A DNA stretch of 64,000 bases, from contig NZ_SJOJ01000026.1 of the NCBI RefSeq assembly GCF_004330295.1, forward strand, positions 1 to 64,000. The letters are read 5' to 3'. A program made the position numbers and the translations under genes. The stretch comes from Rahnella victoriana. GTDB lineage: Bacteria; Pseudomonadota; Gammaproteobacteria; Enterobacterales; Enterobacteriaceae. Of this stretch, positions 38,614 to 47,550 are shown piece by piece; the stretch's first letter is position 1, and every line of letters starts with the position of its first letter. The notes below the pieces were generated by a model. That model saw only the letters and a list, made by a program, of their open reading frames with translations. It had not been told where the DNA came from and searched no databases.

Positions 38614-38919
38614 ATGTTTAAGAAAACAGACAAAGTAGAAAAAAATATCGATCAGGACGTAACCCTGCTGGCGGACACGCTGGATGAAGTGCTTCAGTCC
38701 GCAGGTGATAAATCTAAGGATGAGTTGGAAAAAATTCGCAGTAAAGCGCAGGGTGTTTTGCGTGAGACTCGCGCCCGTTTCAACAGCGAAAAATTAAGCC
38801 AGCAGGCACGTGATGCGGCGGCCACAGCGAACGATTATGTGAAAGATAATCCGTGGTACGGCGTCGGTGCCGGTGCGGCTATCGGTATCGTTATCGGTGT
38901 CCTGCTGGGACGTCGTTAA
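38614..38919 (+). CDS. ElaB/YqjD/YgaM (DUF883) family membrane-anchored protein
   Basis: Encodes 101 residues from the ATG at 38,614, which follows AAGGAGAG. A long amphipathic helix (LADTLDEVLQSAGDKSKDEL) leads to the C-terminal motif VKDNPWYGVGAGAAIGIVIG and VLLGRR, a glycine-zipper membrane anchor. In E. coli YqjD and ElaB bind ribosomes at the inner membrane in stationary phase. Which paralogue this is cannot be told. Confidence 0.87.
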   Translation: MFKKTDKVEKNIDQDVTLLADTLDEVLQSAGDKSKDELEKIRSKAQGVLRETRARFNSEKLSQQARDAAATANDYVKDNPWYGVGAGAAIGIVIGVLLGRR

Positions 38920-39025
38920 CGTAAAAAGGCAATTTGTGATGTCTCACTCCTGTGTCGGGAATATGCCTTAAAAAGCTGAGACCTCCGCGTGGCTCCCTCA
39001 TTGCCGCGCAATTGCTAAAAAGAGG

Positions 39026-39050
39026 ACGGAGCCTTCGGGCTCCGTTTTCT
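39026..39050. terminator. Intrinsic terminator between the DUF883 gene and mngB
   Basis: ACGGAGCC-TTCG-GGCTCCGT is an 8-bp stem with an extra-stable TTCG loop, followed by TTTTCT. The reverse side also has a T-rich tail (CTCTTTTT), so it may serve the convergent mngB gene. Confidence 0.85.
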
Positions 39051-39070
39051 ATTTTTGGATCCCGCCAACG

Positions 39071-41698
39071 TTAAAAATGAATGCGAAAACTCTTCGACTG
39101 ACAGGGTTTAAATTCTCCCATCTGCCCGCTGCCATTTTCCGTGTTCACGTCCGTTTCATCCATGCGGACTTCCTGCCAGCCGGTGACTTCGGTATTGATC
39201 TGCACACTGTCCGCCAGGCTTTGCGTTTCCGACGGGTTATAGACCCGCACAATCAGCGCCTCGTCATCTTCGGCTTTTTTCAGCGCACTCAGCACCGTGC
39301 CCGAAATGCATTTTTGCATCAGGCTGTAACGCGACGGCGTCTTGTTGTCCGTCAGATTCAGCTTCATCGCGTCATATGGGATCTTGTTGTAGGTGCGCAC
39401 CGGCGTCAGGTAATCCTGCGCATGTTGCATCACGCTGGCCTGAAGATGATCGCCGCTGAAACCCAACAGCGCGAAACGGTAACGCTGTTGACCGGGCATC
39501 TGGGAATCCGGCGTCGGCATTTTGATACCGGAAGGACGCCCCGGTCGCAGCAGCAGGTTTTCTTTGCCGAGCACGCCAACGGCACGGAACAGCGTCAGCG
39601 CGAAGGTATCGCGTTTTTCCCCCACCACTTCGAACTCGCGCAACCCTTCGGTAAACAACGCCAGTCCCTGATGCCCGTCCTGCAACGCCGCAAAATTCAT
39701 CAGTTGCCACACCGGCACCGGCGCTTCTTTCCAGCCTTCCGCTTCCCAGTTTGCCATGGCCGCGTCATCCACCGGACGGGTGATGCAGCCGAACTGATTG
39801 TCAGCCACCACTGTCTGGCTGGCAAACGGCGTCGGGATCAGTACCCGCAGGCGGTGATCTTCAGCGCGGTTTTCCAGCGCCATGTCGATCTCAATCCGGC
39901 GGCTGTTTTTCGCCAGCGTCACGGTGATGGTCACTGGCATTTCACTGCTGAGCGTCCGCGCAGCGCGATCTTCCAGCGTGCGGGGGAGCGGCATGTTCAG
40001 CGAAATGGTCGCCGTGCTTTGCCACGGCTGATGCTGATAGCTGACCTCTGCCGTCAGGTGACCGGAAGTGAGCAGCCACTCGTCGCGCGCCGGAGAATAA
40101 TCGTATTCGTCGCCGTCGTCAGAGCCGTTTTCCAGTTCCAGTACCTGCTGATAGCGGCGGAAAGTCTGTTTATCAAGAATATCCAGCGTGCCGTTCGGGT
40201 TAACCGTCACGCGGTAATAATCGTTTTCCAGCGCCTGATCGCCCTGTGGTGCGGGCAGTGAAATACCCGGCTGATGCGGCGTCACGTTCAGCGTCACGTA
40301 CCCCATCGCAGGCAGCGTGGCGCAAAGCTGGATGTCGTATTCCATAAACGGATCGTAATTGCCGTAATGCACGATCTGTCTGTCTACCAGCCCCGGATCG
40401 ATCTCCCGCGCGTCGCGGATGAAATACGGCACCTCATGACCCTGATCGTCCGTCAGGCTGAAAGACGAGGCGCGGATGCGGATCGTGGTATTGACCGTTT
40501 CCTGACGCGGATGCAGCGAGAAGTTGAACAGCGCCAGCCGGTCAGCGGTATGGCCGTCGGGTTGCAGGTTGTCGATGATTTTGCGCAGCGTGAACTGAAT
40601 GAGGTTTTCGGCCATGTCGTCGGCAAGAATAAACCGCGACATAATTTCCTGATGAACCTTATCGCTGCAACAGCAACCGATGCTGTCGTGCGCGTGGTTC
40701 TTCATGATCTCTTTCCACATCTTTTCGATCAGGCCGTGGTGATAATCAAAACCTAAGCGCCAGGCGAGAGAACACAAGGGTTCGAGCACGTTGACGATTT
40801 TGTTCTCAATCGCCGCATTTGCCTGTTTGATGTCCATGCGGGTTGAGGAAATGGTGCGGTGAACGCGCATGTATTTACCGTCGTTGAACTCCCCGCGCAA
40901 CAGCGCCAGTTGCGGTTTGATGGCGTCGATACGGTCAAAGATCTCTTCAAAACGGCTGAGCTGAAAACTGCGCTGCGGATAGATCCGGCGCAGCATCTCC
41001 ATGATGGGAAAGATATTTTGTTGTATCGGCATCTGGTCATGGCCGTTGGGCAGCAAAATATCGCCGGTCAGCGATGCCGCTTCCAGCACCGGCAGGTATT
41101 TATCCAGCCGCTCGCGCAGCGCGTCTTCATCCTCCGGTAAATATTTGCCGATAGCGTAACCCAGCGGCAGCACCTGTACGGTGACTTCGCTGCCGTCGTG
41201 GCTCTGCCAGCGGAATTCGGTTTTATCCGTACCATGACGTTCCGAGCAGCCACGCCAGAACATGGCGTGTTGCAGGCCAAAACCGTTAAAGATGTGCGGT
41301 AGCTGGGAGGACATACTGAAAGAATCCGGCAGATAACCGATTTTCATGGGTTCGCCGAACTCGCGGCAATCGCGCATGCCATACAGCAGATTGCGCAGGA
41401 TGGATTCGCCGCTGACCACCATCGTGTCGGTCTGCGTATACCACGGGCCGATAATCAGTTTTCCGGCTTCAACCAGCGTCTTCACACGTGGGCGGTTTTC
41501 CGGGCAGACGGCAAAATAATCTTCGAGGATCGCCGTTTGTCCGTCCATCACATAAAACGGATAACCGGCGTCGTTTTCCAGACGATCGAGGATCTCCGCC
41601 ATATTGTTGACCAGCAGGATCCGCGAGGCTTCGGTAGTGAAATACCACTCGCGATCCCAGTGCATGTGCGGCGTCAGATGAACGCGGGAAACAGTCAT
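39071..41698 (-). CDS. mngB: Mannosylglycerate hydrolase (alpha-mannosidase, GH38)
   Basis: Encodes 875 residues (E. coli MngB 877). It splits 2-O-(6-phospho-mannosyl)-D-glycerate, delivered by MngA, into mannose-6-phosphate and glycerate. The GH38 N-terminal zinc/catalytic motif is [20 protein letters not shown]. Further core parts are [36 protein letters not shown] and the [13 protein letters not shown] segment. The start is 57 bp after the mngA stop, in the same transcription unit. Confidence 0.93.
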   Translation of the reverse strand: MTVSRVHLTPHMHWDREWYFTTEASRILLVNNMAEILDRLENDAGYPFYVMDGQTAILEDYFAVCPENRPRVKTLVEAGKLIIGPWYTQTDTMVVSGESILRNLLYGMRDCREFGEPMKIGYLPDSFSMSSQLPHIFNGFGLQHAMFWRGCSERHGTDKTEFRWQSHDGSEVTVQVLPLGYAIGKYLPEDEDALRERLDKYLPVLEAASLTGDILLPNGHDQMPIQQNIFPIMEMLRRIYPQRSFQLSRFEEIFDRIDAIKPQLALLRGEFNDGKYMRVHRTISSTRMDIKQANAAIENKIVNVLEPLCSLAWRLGFDYHHGLIEKMWKEIMKNHAHDSIGCCCSDKVHQEIMSRFILADDMAENLIQFTLRKIIDNLQPDGHTADRLALFNFSLHPRQETVNTTIRIRASSFSLTDDQGHEVPYFIRDAREIDPGLVDRQIVHYGNYDPFMEYDIQLCATLPAMGYVTLNVTPHQPGISLPAPQGDQALENDYYRVTVNPNGTLDILDKQTFRRYQQVLELENGSDDGDEYDYSPARDEWLLTSGHLTAEVSYQHQPWQSTATISLNMPLPRTLEDRAARTLSSEMPVTITVTLAKNSRRIEIDMALENRAEDHRLRVLIPTPFASQTVVADNQFGCITRPVDDAAMANWEAEGWKEAPVPVWQLMNFAALQDGHQGLALFTEGLREFEVVGEKRDTFALTLFRAVGVLGKENLLLRPGRPSGIKMPTPDSQMPGQQRYRFALLGFSGDHLQASVMQHAQDYLTPVRTYNKIPYDAMKLNLTDNKTPSRYSLMQKCISGTVLSALKKAEDDEALIVRVYNPSETQSLADSVQINTEVTGWQEVRMDETDVNTENGSGQMGEFKPCQSKSFRIHF

Positions 41699-41755
41699 AA
41701 CATCGTTCCTTTCATGCCCTGCAAAGCAGGGCGCAATGTGAGTAAATCAGGGAGT

Positions 41756-43681
41756 TTATGCAGAGGCATCGTTAGAAAATTGCCCGTGCCGCACCGCGTA
41801 ACCGCGCCAGCTCAGCAGCACCAGCGTGGAAATCACCGTGCCCGCCAGTGCCGCGCCCAGCCAGATGGCCGCCGCCTGCCAGCCGCCCAACCCGCCGTCG
41901 TGCAGCAGGAACATGGAGAAAATGCCCGCGCCCGGCGTGGAAAGGCCGATCCCTGCCGCACCGACGATCGCCCCGGTGACGACCGATCCCGTCAGGAAGG
42001 AGCCGATAACGCGCAGCGGATCTTCAATCGCCATCGGGATCGCCCCTTCGGTGATCCCGGCAAGGCCGAGCAGCCAGGTGGATTTTCCGGTTTCGACTTC
42101 AAAGGATTTGAACAGGTGCGGTGCGATCAGGGTTGAGGCAGTCACGGTGAAGGCCGAGACCATTTTGGTGGCACCGAAAATGGCGTACGGGCCGTAAACG
42201 CCGTTTGCCATCGCGCCGAGGCAAAAAGCATAGGCCGCTTTATTGATCGGCCCGCCCAGGTCAAAGGAGCACATGAAAGCAATCAGCGCGCCGAGCACAA
42301 TCGCGTTGCTGCCGGATAATCCGTTCAGCCACGCGGTCAGGCTGCTGTTGAGCCACGCCACCGGTTCGCCGATTACAAACAGCATGATGCTGCCGGTCGC
42401 CAGCGTGCCGAGCACCGGATAGAGGTAAAACATCAGGAAGCCGTTGAAGCTGGCACTCAGACGGACGTGTTTTTTCATCCAGCGCATCAGATAACCGGCA
42501 ATCAGCCCGCCCGCCACACCGCCGAGAAAACCTGCGCCGATCATGTTGGCGCACAGTCCGGCAGCAAATCCCGGCGTCAGCGCCGGTTTATCCGCCAGCG
42601 AATACGCCGTGTAAGCCGACAGCACCGGCACCATCAGGATGCCTAACATGCCGCCGCCGAGCTGACGGTACATCCACAGCCACGACTCTTTCTGCGCGTA
42701 CAAGTCCTGCCAGCCAAACAGTTGCGCGATCAGCACGGTTACCGCCAGCAACGAGCCACCGGCGACAATCAGCGGAACCGCAAAGGAAATCCCGCTCAGC
42801 AGCGCCTGTTTTAAATCGGCTTTCACACTGGTTTTGTGCGGCTGGTCCGGCGTGCTGTCCACGGTTTCACCGGGTTTTCGCTGCATCGCCAGCGCCTGTT
42901 GCAACACCGCGCCGGCGCGGCGGATCGGTTCTGCAACAGGCACCTGCACGCAGGGGATCCCGGCGAAACGCTGGCTGTCTTTGATCGCCACTTCGGCGGC
43001 AAAAACGCAGGCGACGGCGCGATCACACTGCGCGGCCGTGATCGGATCCTCAATACCGTTGGCTCCCTGCTTTTCAACCTGAATGCGGATACCCAGTTTT
43101 TTCGCTGCCTTTTCCAGATATTCCGCCGCCATGTAAGTGTGCGCGATGCCTGCCGGACAGGCGGTCACACACACCACCAGAGGCGCATCGTCAGGCAGAA
43201 CCTGCGGATGCGGGGTTTCCGTCGCGGGCTCCGCGCCCAGTAGCGCCAGTACCTGCGGCACATGTCGCGCCGCCAGCAGCGCCGCACGGGTGTCATCATC
43301 CACCAGCCGCGTGGTCAGCGCCGTCAGCAGATGCATATGGGTTGATCCGGCTTCCGCCTCGGGGATCGCCAGCAGGAAGATCATGTTTACCGGCTCTTCG
43401 CCGTCCACGCCCTGCCACGGCAGCGGGTTTTCCAGCGTGGCCAGGGCAAAAGCCGCACGCCGTACGCTGGCTGATTTGCCGTGCGGTACGGCCAGCCCTT
43501 CGCCCAGCGCGGTCGGGCCTTCGTGTTCACGTTCCGTCACCGCCTGCAAAAAATCCTGTGCGTTATCCAGGATCCCCTGCTGGTCGAGTTGCTGAACAAG
43601 AAACGCGATCGCCTGTTCGCGGCTGGCAAAGAGAGTATTGAGGTGTATCAGTTCGGGCGAGGTCAGTAATGTCAGATCCAT
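41756..43681 (-). CDS. mngA: PTS 2-O-alpha-mannosyl-D-glycerate transporter subunit IIABC
   Basis: Encodes 641 residues from the ATG at 43,681 (AGGA 7 bases upstream; the frame extends to 43,714 without support). Fructose-family PTS permease with order IIA-IIB-IIC. The IIA phospho-His is His67 (EGLAVPHGK). The IIB phospho-Cys is Cys175 (CVTACPAGIAHTYMAAEYLE). The IIC membrane part runs from about residue 270 with ISFAVPLIVAGG, ITEGAIPMAIEDP and STPGAGIF. It imports and phosphorylates mannosylglycerate, an osmolyte of algae and thermophiles. First gene of the mngAB operon, divergent from mngR. Confidence 0.93.
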   Translation of the reverse strand: MDLTLLTSPELIHLNTLFASREQAIAFLVQQLDQQGILDNAQDFLQAVTEREHEGPTALGEGLAVPHGKSASVRRAAFALATLENPLPWQGVDGEEPVNMIFLLAIPEAEAGSTHMHLLTALTTRLVDDDTRAALLAARHVPQVLALLGAEPATETPHPQVLPDDAPLVVCVTACPAGIAHTYMAAEYLEKAAKKLGIRIQVEKQGANGIEDPITAAQCDRAVACVFAAEVAIKDSQRFAGIPCVQVPVAEPIRRAGAVLQQALAMQRKPGETVDSTPDQPHKTSVKADLKQALLSGISFAVPLIVAGGSLLAVTVLIAQLFGWQDLYAQKESWLWMYRQLGGGMLGILMVPVLSAYTAYSLADKPALTPGFAAGLCANMIGAGFLGGVAGGLIAGYLMRWMKKHVRLSASFNGFLMFYLYPVLGTLATGSIMLFVIGEPVAWLNSSLTAWLNGLSGSNAIVLGALIAFMCSFDLGGPINKAAYAFCLGAMANGVYGPYAIFGATKMVSAFTVTASTLIAPHLFKSFEVETGKSTWLLGLAGITEGAIPMAIEDPLRVIGSFLTGSVVTGAIVGAAGIGLSTPGAGIFSMFLLHDGGLGGWQAAAIWLGAALAGTVISTLVLLSWRGYAVRHGQFSNDASA

Positions 43682-43717
43682 AAAGTTGTCCTGTCTGAAT
43701 CGATGAAAATTCAATAT

Positions 43718-43746
43718 TTGTATTATTGTTGTATTGTATTTGTATT
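43718..43746. promoter_or_regulatory. TTGTATT direct repeats, probable MngR operator
   Basis: Four copies of TTGTATT start at 43,718, 43,729, 43,734 and 43,740, in the gap between mngA and mngR. The last three are spaced 5-6 bp, overlapping or nearly so. GntR-type regulators usually bind repeats in their divergent promoter. The position fits autoregulation and control of mngAB. Confidence 0.5.
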
Positions 43747-43869
43747 AAACATCAAACCCGCAAGAGATGAATGTGATCCAGATAGAAGATCTTTCGTTCA
43801 GTTGTCTGGTTTTTGTCATGTCGGCGAACTGCTACACTCGTGCGAAACAGCCAGACAGGAACCTGAAAC

Positions 43870-44589
43870 GTGAGTAATCAGCCGCTTTACCGTCAGATCG
43901 CTGCGCAGATCCGCGATCAGATCCAGCGCGGGGAAATCAAAACAGGCGATGCGCTGCCGACAGAACTGCGTCTGCGCGAACAGTTTGGCGTCAGCCGCGT
44001 GACGGTGCGGCAGGCGATTAAGCTGCTGGTGGAACAGGGTGTGCTGGAAAGCGTGCAGGGCAGCGGAACGTACGTGAAGGAAGCCAAGGTCAATTACGAT
44101 ATTTATCAGCTGACCAGCTTTGACGAGAAGTTACAGCCTCTGGATATTCCCTCGCACAGCGAAGTGCTGGCGTTCTCGATTGTGAAACCCCCGATGGGCC
44201 TCGCCGAAGCGCTGGCGTTGCCGGAACAGGCGCGGGTGTATTACATCAAACGGCTGCGCTATATCGCCAGCAAGCCGGTGACGCTGGAAGAAACCTGGAT
44301 GCCGCTGGATCTGTTCCCGGATCTGACGTACGAAGTCATGCAGGGATCAAAATATGCCTGGATGGAGCAGACCAAACATCTGGTGATTGACCGCAGCGAG
44401 CAGGAAATTATCCCGCTGATGCCGACCAAAGAGATGGTTTCGCTGCTGGGCGTGGCGGCGGATCAGCCGATTTTGCAGAAGATTTCAAAAGGATTTCTGG
44501 CGGACGGCACGGTGTTTGAATTCAGCCGCAATACCTTCCGCACCGATGATTATAAATTTACGCTGGTCGCCCGGCGGATGCCGCACTGA
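43870..44589 (+). CDS. mngR: GntR/HutC family repressor MngR
   Basis: Encodes 239 residues. The N-terminal winged helix (about 1-70: PLYRQIAAQIRDQIQRGEI, LPTELRLREQFGVSRVTVRQ, VLESVQGSGTYV) is followed by the UTRA ligand-binding domain (EALALPEQARVYYIKRLRYI, ISKGFLADGTVFEFSRNTFR). The similar E. coli MngR (FarR) represses mngAB. Divergent from mngA with repeats between. Its TGA stop abuts the stop of the convergent MocR-type gene: the palindrome TGATCA at 44,587-44,592 provides both. Confidence 0.9.
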   Translation: MSNQPLYRQIAAQIRDQIQRGEIKTGDALPTELRLREQFGVSRVTVRQAIKLLVEQGVLESVQGSGTYVKEAKVNYDIYQLTSFDEKLQPLDIPSHSEVLAFSIVKPPMGLAEALALPEQARVYYIKRLRYIASKPVTLEETWMPLDLFPDLTYEVMQGSKYAWMEQTKHLVIDRSEQEIIPLMPTKEMVSLLGVAADQPILQKISKGFLADGTVFEFSRNTFRTDDYKFTLVARRMPH

Positions 44590-46044
44590 TCAGCGGCTGC
44601 CTGCCACCACCTGCGCCAGCCGCTGCACCAGTTCGTCCGCCTGCGCCTGCGAGCTGATATTCGGAAACCCCATCAGCAGGCCGTTCGGACGTAACGCGTC
44701 GCCCCGTTCGCGGTGCTCAACCCGCCAGTCAGACAGCGCCTGCACCGCCAGCCCCTGTTCACGGGCATTTTTCGCGATCAGCGAATCATTCAGGCCGGCA
44801 CTCAGCGTGGCGCAAAGCTGGATCCCGCCCACCTGCTGGCTCACACGTAACAGGTTCGCCGGAAACGCGGCGGTCAGCGCCTGCTCCAGATAGCCGCGCC
44901 GTTCGGCATACAACTGACGCATACGTTTCAGGTGCCGGTAAAAATGCCCCTGCTCGATGAACTCCGCGATACTGCTTTGCACCAACGGCGGCGTGCCGCA
45001 AATTCGCAGCGGGCAATACGCCTCGATTTTTTCCACCAGACTTTCCGGCACCACCACATAGCCGCAACGCAGCGCCGGAAACATCACTTTGCTGAATGTC
45101 CCTGCGTAAATCACCCTTCCCTGCGTGTCGAGGCTTTTCAGCGAGGGTAAGGGCTGGCCGTGATAACGGAACTCGCTGTCGTAATCGTCTTCGATAATCC
45201 ACGCCTGTTGCTTTGCCGCCCAGTCCAGCAGCGCCATGCGCCGCGTTAAACTCATGGTCACGCCGGTCGGGCTTTGATGCGCAGGCGTCACCACCGCGAA
45301 GCGCGCATTCGCAAACTGCTTCACCGCCTGCGGCACGTTCATGCCTTCGTCATCGACATTCACCGCCATCGCCACCGCACCTGCCGCGCGGAAAAATGCC
45401 TGCGTCACCGGATAACCCGGATCCTCCAGCCAGACACCGTCGCCCGGTTGCAGCAGGCTGCCGATGATCAGATCCAGCACCGGCGCATAACCGCCGCAAA
45501 TAAATATTTGTTCCGGACGGCAGGTAAATCCACGGGAAAGTTGCAGATAGCGGGCGACGGCGTGGCGTAAAACGTCCGTACCGGCCAGCGGCGGATGGCC
45601 TAAATCATTCATGCTGGTGTGACGGATTTGCCGCGAGACAATGCGCGACCAGATCGCGCGCGGGAACGCATCCAGCGCCGGAAGCCCGAGCTGGAAAGGC
45701 AGGGAAGAAACGGAAGGTAACATCGGATTGATCGGCTTACGCACGGCGTCTTTCCTGACCGGCGCGGGCGCGGGGGCGGACAAACTTTCCGGCGCACTGA
45801 CCACGGTTCCGGCCTGCCCGCGGCTTTGCAGAAAACCTTCCGCCATCAGCAGGCCATAGGCATTTTCCACCGTGGCGCGTGCAACACCCAGTTCGCTGGC
45901 CAGCGCCCGCACCGAAGGCACGCGGCTGTCGCGTTTAAGCTGCCCTGCCATGATCGCCTGTTTTACCCGCTGATAAATCTGCCGGTAAAGCGGTTCTTTG
46001 TGCCGGGGTTCGAGCTGAAAGGAAAGACTGAAGCCGCGCATCAT
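44590..46044 (-). CDS. MocR/PdxR-type GntR regulator with aminotransferase domain
   Basis: Encodes 484 residues. A GntR winged helix (about 15-80: EPLYRQIYQRVKQAIMAGQL, VPSVRALASELGVARATVEN) is joined by a linker (SAPAPAPVRKDAV) to a fold-type I aminotransferase domain. The PLP-binding lysine lies in YAGTFSKVMFPALRCGYVV, and the DYDSEFRY motif provides the PLP-ring Asp. Such proteins bind PLP or aldimines as signals rather than catalyse. Divergent from an AhpD-like gene, the probable target. No pyridoxine synthesis gene is adjacent, so the name pdxR is not justified. Confidence 0.88.
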   Translation of the reverse strand: MMRGFSLSFQLEPRHKEPLYRQIYQRVKQAIMAGQLKRDSRVPSVRALASELGVARATVENAYGLLMAEGFLQSRGQAGTVVSAPESLSAPAPAPVRKDAVRKPINPMLPSVSSLPFQLGLPALDAFPRAIWSRIVSRQIRHTSMNDLGHPPLAGTDVLRHAVARYLQLSRGFTCRPEQIFICGGYAPVLDLIIGSLLQPGDGVWLEDPGYPVTQAFFRAAGAVAMAVNVDDEGMNVPQAVKQFANARFAVVTPAHQSPTGVTMSLTRRMALLDWAAKQQAWIIEDDYDSEFRYHGQPLPSLKSLDTQGRVIYAGTFSKVMFPALRCGYVVVPESLVEKIEAYCPLRICGTPPLVQSSIAEFIEQGHFYRHLKRMRQLYAERRGYLEQALTAAFPANLLRVSQQVGGIQLCATLSAGLNDSLIAKNAREQGLAVQALSDWRVEHRERGDALRPNGLLMGFPNISSQAQADELVQRLAQVVAGSR

Positions 46045-46056
46045 GACCTGTTTAAA

Positions 46057-46089
46057 TAGACATTTTATGGCCCTGTAGTATAGACCATA
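46057..46089. promoter_or_regulatory. Repeats between MocR-type gene and AhpD-like gene
   Basis: ATAGAC occurs twice in direct orientation (46,057 and 46,080, 23 bp apart), and TATGG (46,066-46,070) is inverted as CCATA (46,085-46,089). MocR-type regulators usually bind paired repeats in divergent promoters, so this is a candidate operator. Confidence 0.4.
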
Positions 46090-46163
46090 CGCAGCGTAAA
46101 GTAGCGGTCATTGAGGCGCACTGTGCGTCGCTGTTTAGCCCGAAAATCCCAGAGGAAATCATC

Positions 46164-46595
46164 ATGACTGCACTTCGCCTGCCTTACTATTCTCTGTCTG
46201 CTTCCGTGATGGAGCCGATGAAAGCCGCGCTTGGCGCACTGGAAAACGGTCCGCTGGATAACGTCATCATTGAGCTGGCGTTCCTGCGTGTGTCACAAAT
46301 CAACGGCTGTGCGTATTGTCTGGATATGCATTCCAAAGCGTTGCGCAAAATGGACGTCGCGCAAACCAGACTGGATCAGCTGGCGGGCTGGCAGGTCAGC
46401 CATGCGTATTCAGGACGCGAACGTGCGGCGCTGGCGTGGGCAGAATCGCTGACCTTAGTGGCGGCAACCGGCGCACCGGACACGGCCTTTGAGCCGCTGA
46501 AAGCGCAATTCAGCGACGTGGAAATCTCGGAACTGACCTTCGCCATCGGCCTGATGAATGCGTTTAACCGTCTCGCCGTGGGGATGCGCCAGTAA
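46164..46595 (+). CDS. Carboxymuconolactone decarboxylase/AhpD-like protein
   Basis: Encodes 143 residues with the AhpD-type redox motif C-x2-C-x3-H: Cys49, Cys52 and His56 in NGCAYCLDMHSKAL. The helices that follow (SGRERAALAWAESLTLV, and FAIGLMNAFNRLAVGMR at the end) are typical of the family. These proteins act as alkylhydroperoxidases with lipoyl or thioredoxin partners. It is regulated in all likelihood by the divergent MocR-type protein. True decarboxylase activity is unlikely given the Cys pair. Confidence 0.87.
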   Translation: MTALRLPYYSLSASVMEPMKAALGALENGPLDNVIIELAFLRVSQINGCAYCLDMHSKALRKMDVAQTRLDQLAGWQVSHAYSGRERAALAWAESLTLVAATGAPDTAFEPLKAQFSDVEISELTFAIGLMNAFNRLAVGMRQ

Positions 46596-46730
46596 ATTTT
46601 TGAGAATATAGTGTTTGTTTTTTGACCGTCGCATTGCCTTGCGTTGCGCAACAAATCCGGTCAAAAAAGTTTTTCCTCTCCAGCCCGCTGCCTGCGGGCT
46701 TTGCCGTTTTTGCAATAAGCAAATTTAGAA

Positions 46731-46777
46731 AATCTACATATTGTGTGGTTGAAAATTTAAATCACCACATCTAGTAT
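46731..46777 (+). promoter_or_regulatory. nrdHIEF promoter with paired NrdR-box-like sites
   Basis: A sigma70 promoter is visible: TTGAAA (46,749-46,754), 17 bases, TAGTAT (46,772-46,777). Two 16-bp sequences resembling the NrdR box ACACTATATATAGTGT lie at 46,731-46,746 (12 of 16 matches) and 46,762-46,777 (11 of 16). They start 31 bp apart, the three-turn spacing typical of NrdR. The second covers the -10. This fits repression of the class Ib reductase by NrdR-dATP. No convincing Fur box was seen. Confidence 0.65.
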
Positions 46778-46895
46778 TCACTTCATCGGGACGCCACGAT
46801 GGCACCGACTCTCGCGTCTTTCCCCCGGCTCAGTCAGCCGCACAGCGGGAAGGCAAAAATTGTCTCTGATTTCTCACCAGATGGAAATACGAATC

Positions 46896-47135
46896 ATGAG
46901 CATTATTATTTACAGTAAACCAGACTGTGTCCAGTGCAACGCGACTTACCGTGCATTAGATAAACAAGGCATCGCTTACCAGGTGGTCGATTTAACTCAG
47001 GATGAGCAGGCGCTCGGTCAGGTGCGTGCGATGGGTTATCAGCAGGTGCCGGTGATTGTGGCCGGTGACGACCACTGGTCTGGTTTCCGTCCGGACAAAA
47101 TCAGCGCCCTGCGCCAGCTTCAGAACGCGTTCTGA
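46896..47135 (+). CDS. nrdH: Glutaredoxin-like protein NrdH
   Basis: Encodes 79 residues from the ATG at 46,896 ([20 protein letters not shown]); the frame continues upstream to a TTG at 46,860 but that adds no family sequence. The redox site is CVQC (Cys11, Cys14), and the C-terminal WSGFRPD motif is diagnostic of NrdH. It is the thioredoxin-reductase-dependent electron donor for the class Ib reductase encoded downstream. First gene of nrdHIEF; nrdI begins 10 bp after. Confidence 0.93.
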   Translation: MSIIIYSKPDCVQCNATYRALDKQGIAYQVVDLTQDEQALGQVRAMGYQQVPVIVAGDDHWSGFRPDKISALRQLQNAF

Positions 47136-47145
47136 GGACCGGCGG

Positions 47146-47550
47146 ATGAATCCGTTGGTCTATTTTTCCAGCAGTTCAGAAAACACCCATCGCTTCGTCG
47201 GCAGAACAGGATTGCCGGCGATCCGCATTCCGACAGATCGTCAGCCTGAAAAATTGCGTGTCGACTTACCGTACATTTTGGTGGTGCCGAGCTACGGCGG
47301 CGGATCGGCCAAAGGCGCGGTGCCGACGCAAGTGATCCGTTTTCTGAACGATGAACATAACCGTTCACTCATCCGCGGCGTTATCGCTGCCGGAAACACC
47401 AACTTCGGCGCAGCGTATTGCATTGCCGGCGATATTATTTCCCAGAAGTGTCAGGTGCCTTACCTGTACCGTTTTGAATTGCTGGGAACGCCGGAAGACG
47501 TTGCAAAGGTCAGACAGGGAGTAACAGAATTTTGGCAGCGACAGAACTAG
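47146..47550 (+). CDS. nrdI: Flavodoxin-like NrdI, class Ib RNR maturation protein
   Basis: Encodes 134 residues. The FMN phosphate loop is [14 protein letters not shown] and the flavin-side loop is [13 protein letters not shown], followed by [14 protein letters not shown]. NrdI supplies superoxide to NrdF to build its dimanganese-tyrosyl radical. The gene overlaps the probable nrdE start by 19 bp. Confidence 0.94.
   Translation: MNPLVYFSSSSENTHRFVGRTGLPAIRIPTDRQPEKLRVDLPYILVVPSYGGGSAKGAVPTQVIRFLNDEHNRSLIRGVIAAGNTNFGAAYCIAGDIISQKCQVPYLYRFELLGTPEDVAKVRQGVTEFWQRQN

Noticed and set aside
46596-46895. Fur box before nrdH
   Set aside because: Looked for because E. coli nrdHIEF is Fur-controlled; no stretch near the promoter resembles the GATAATGATAATCATTATC consensus well.
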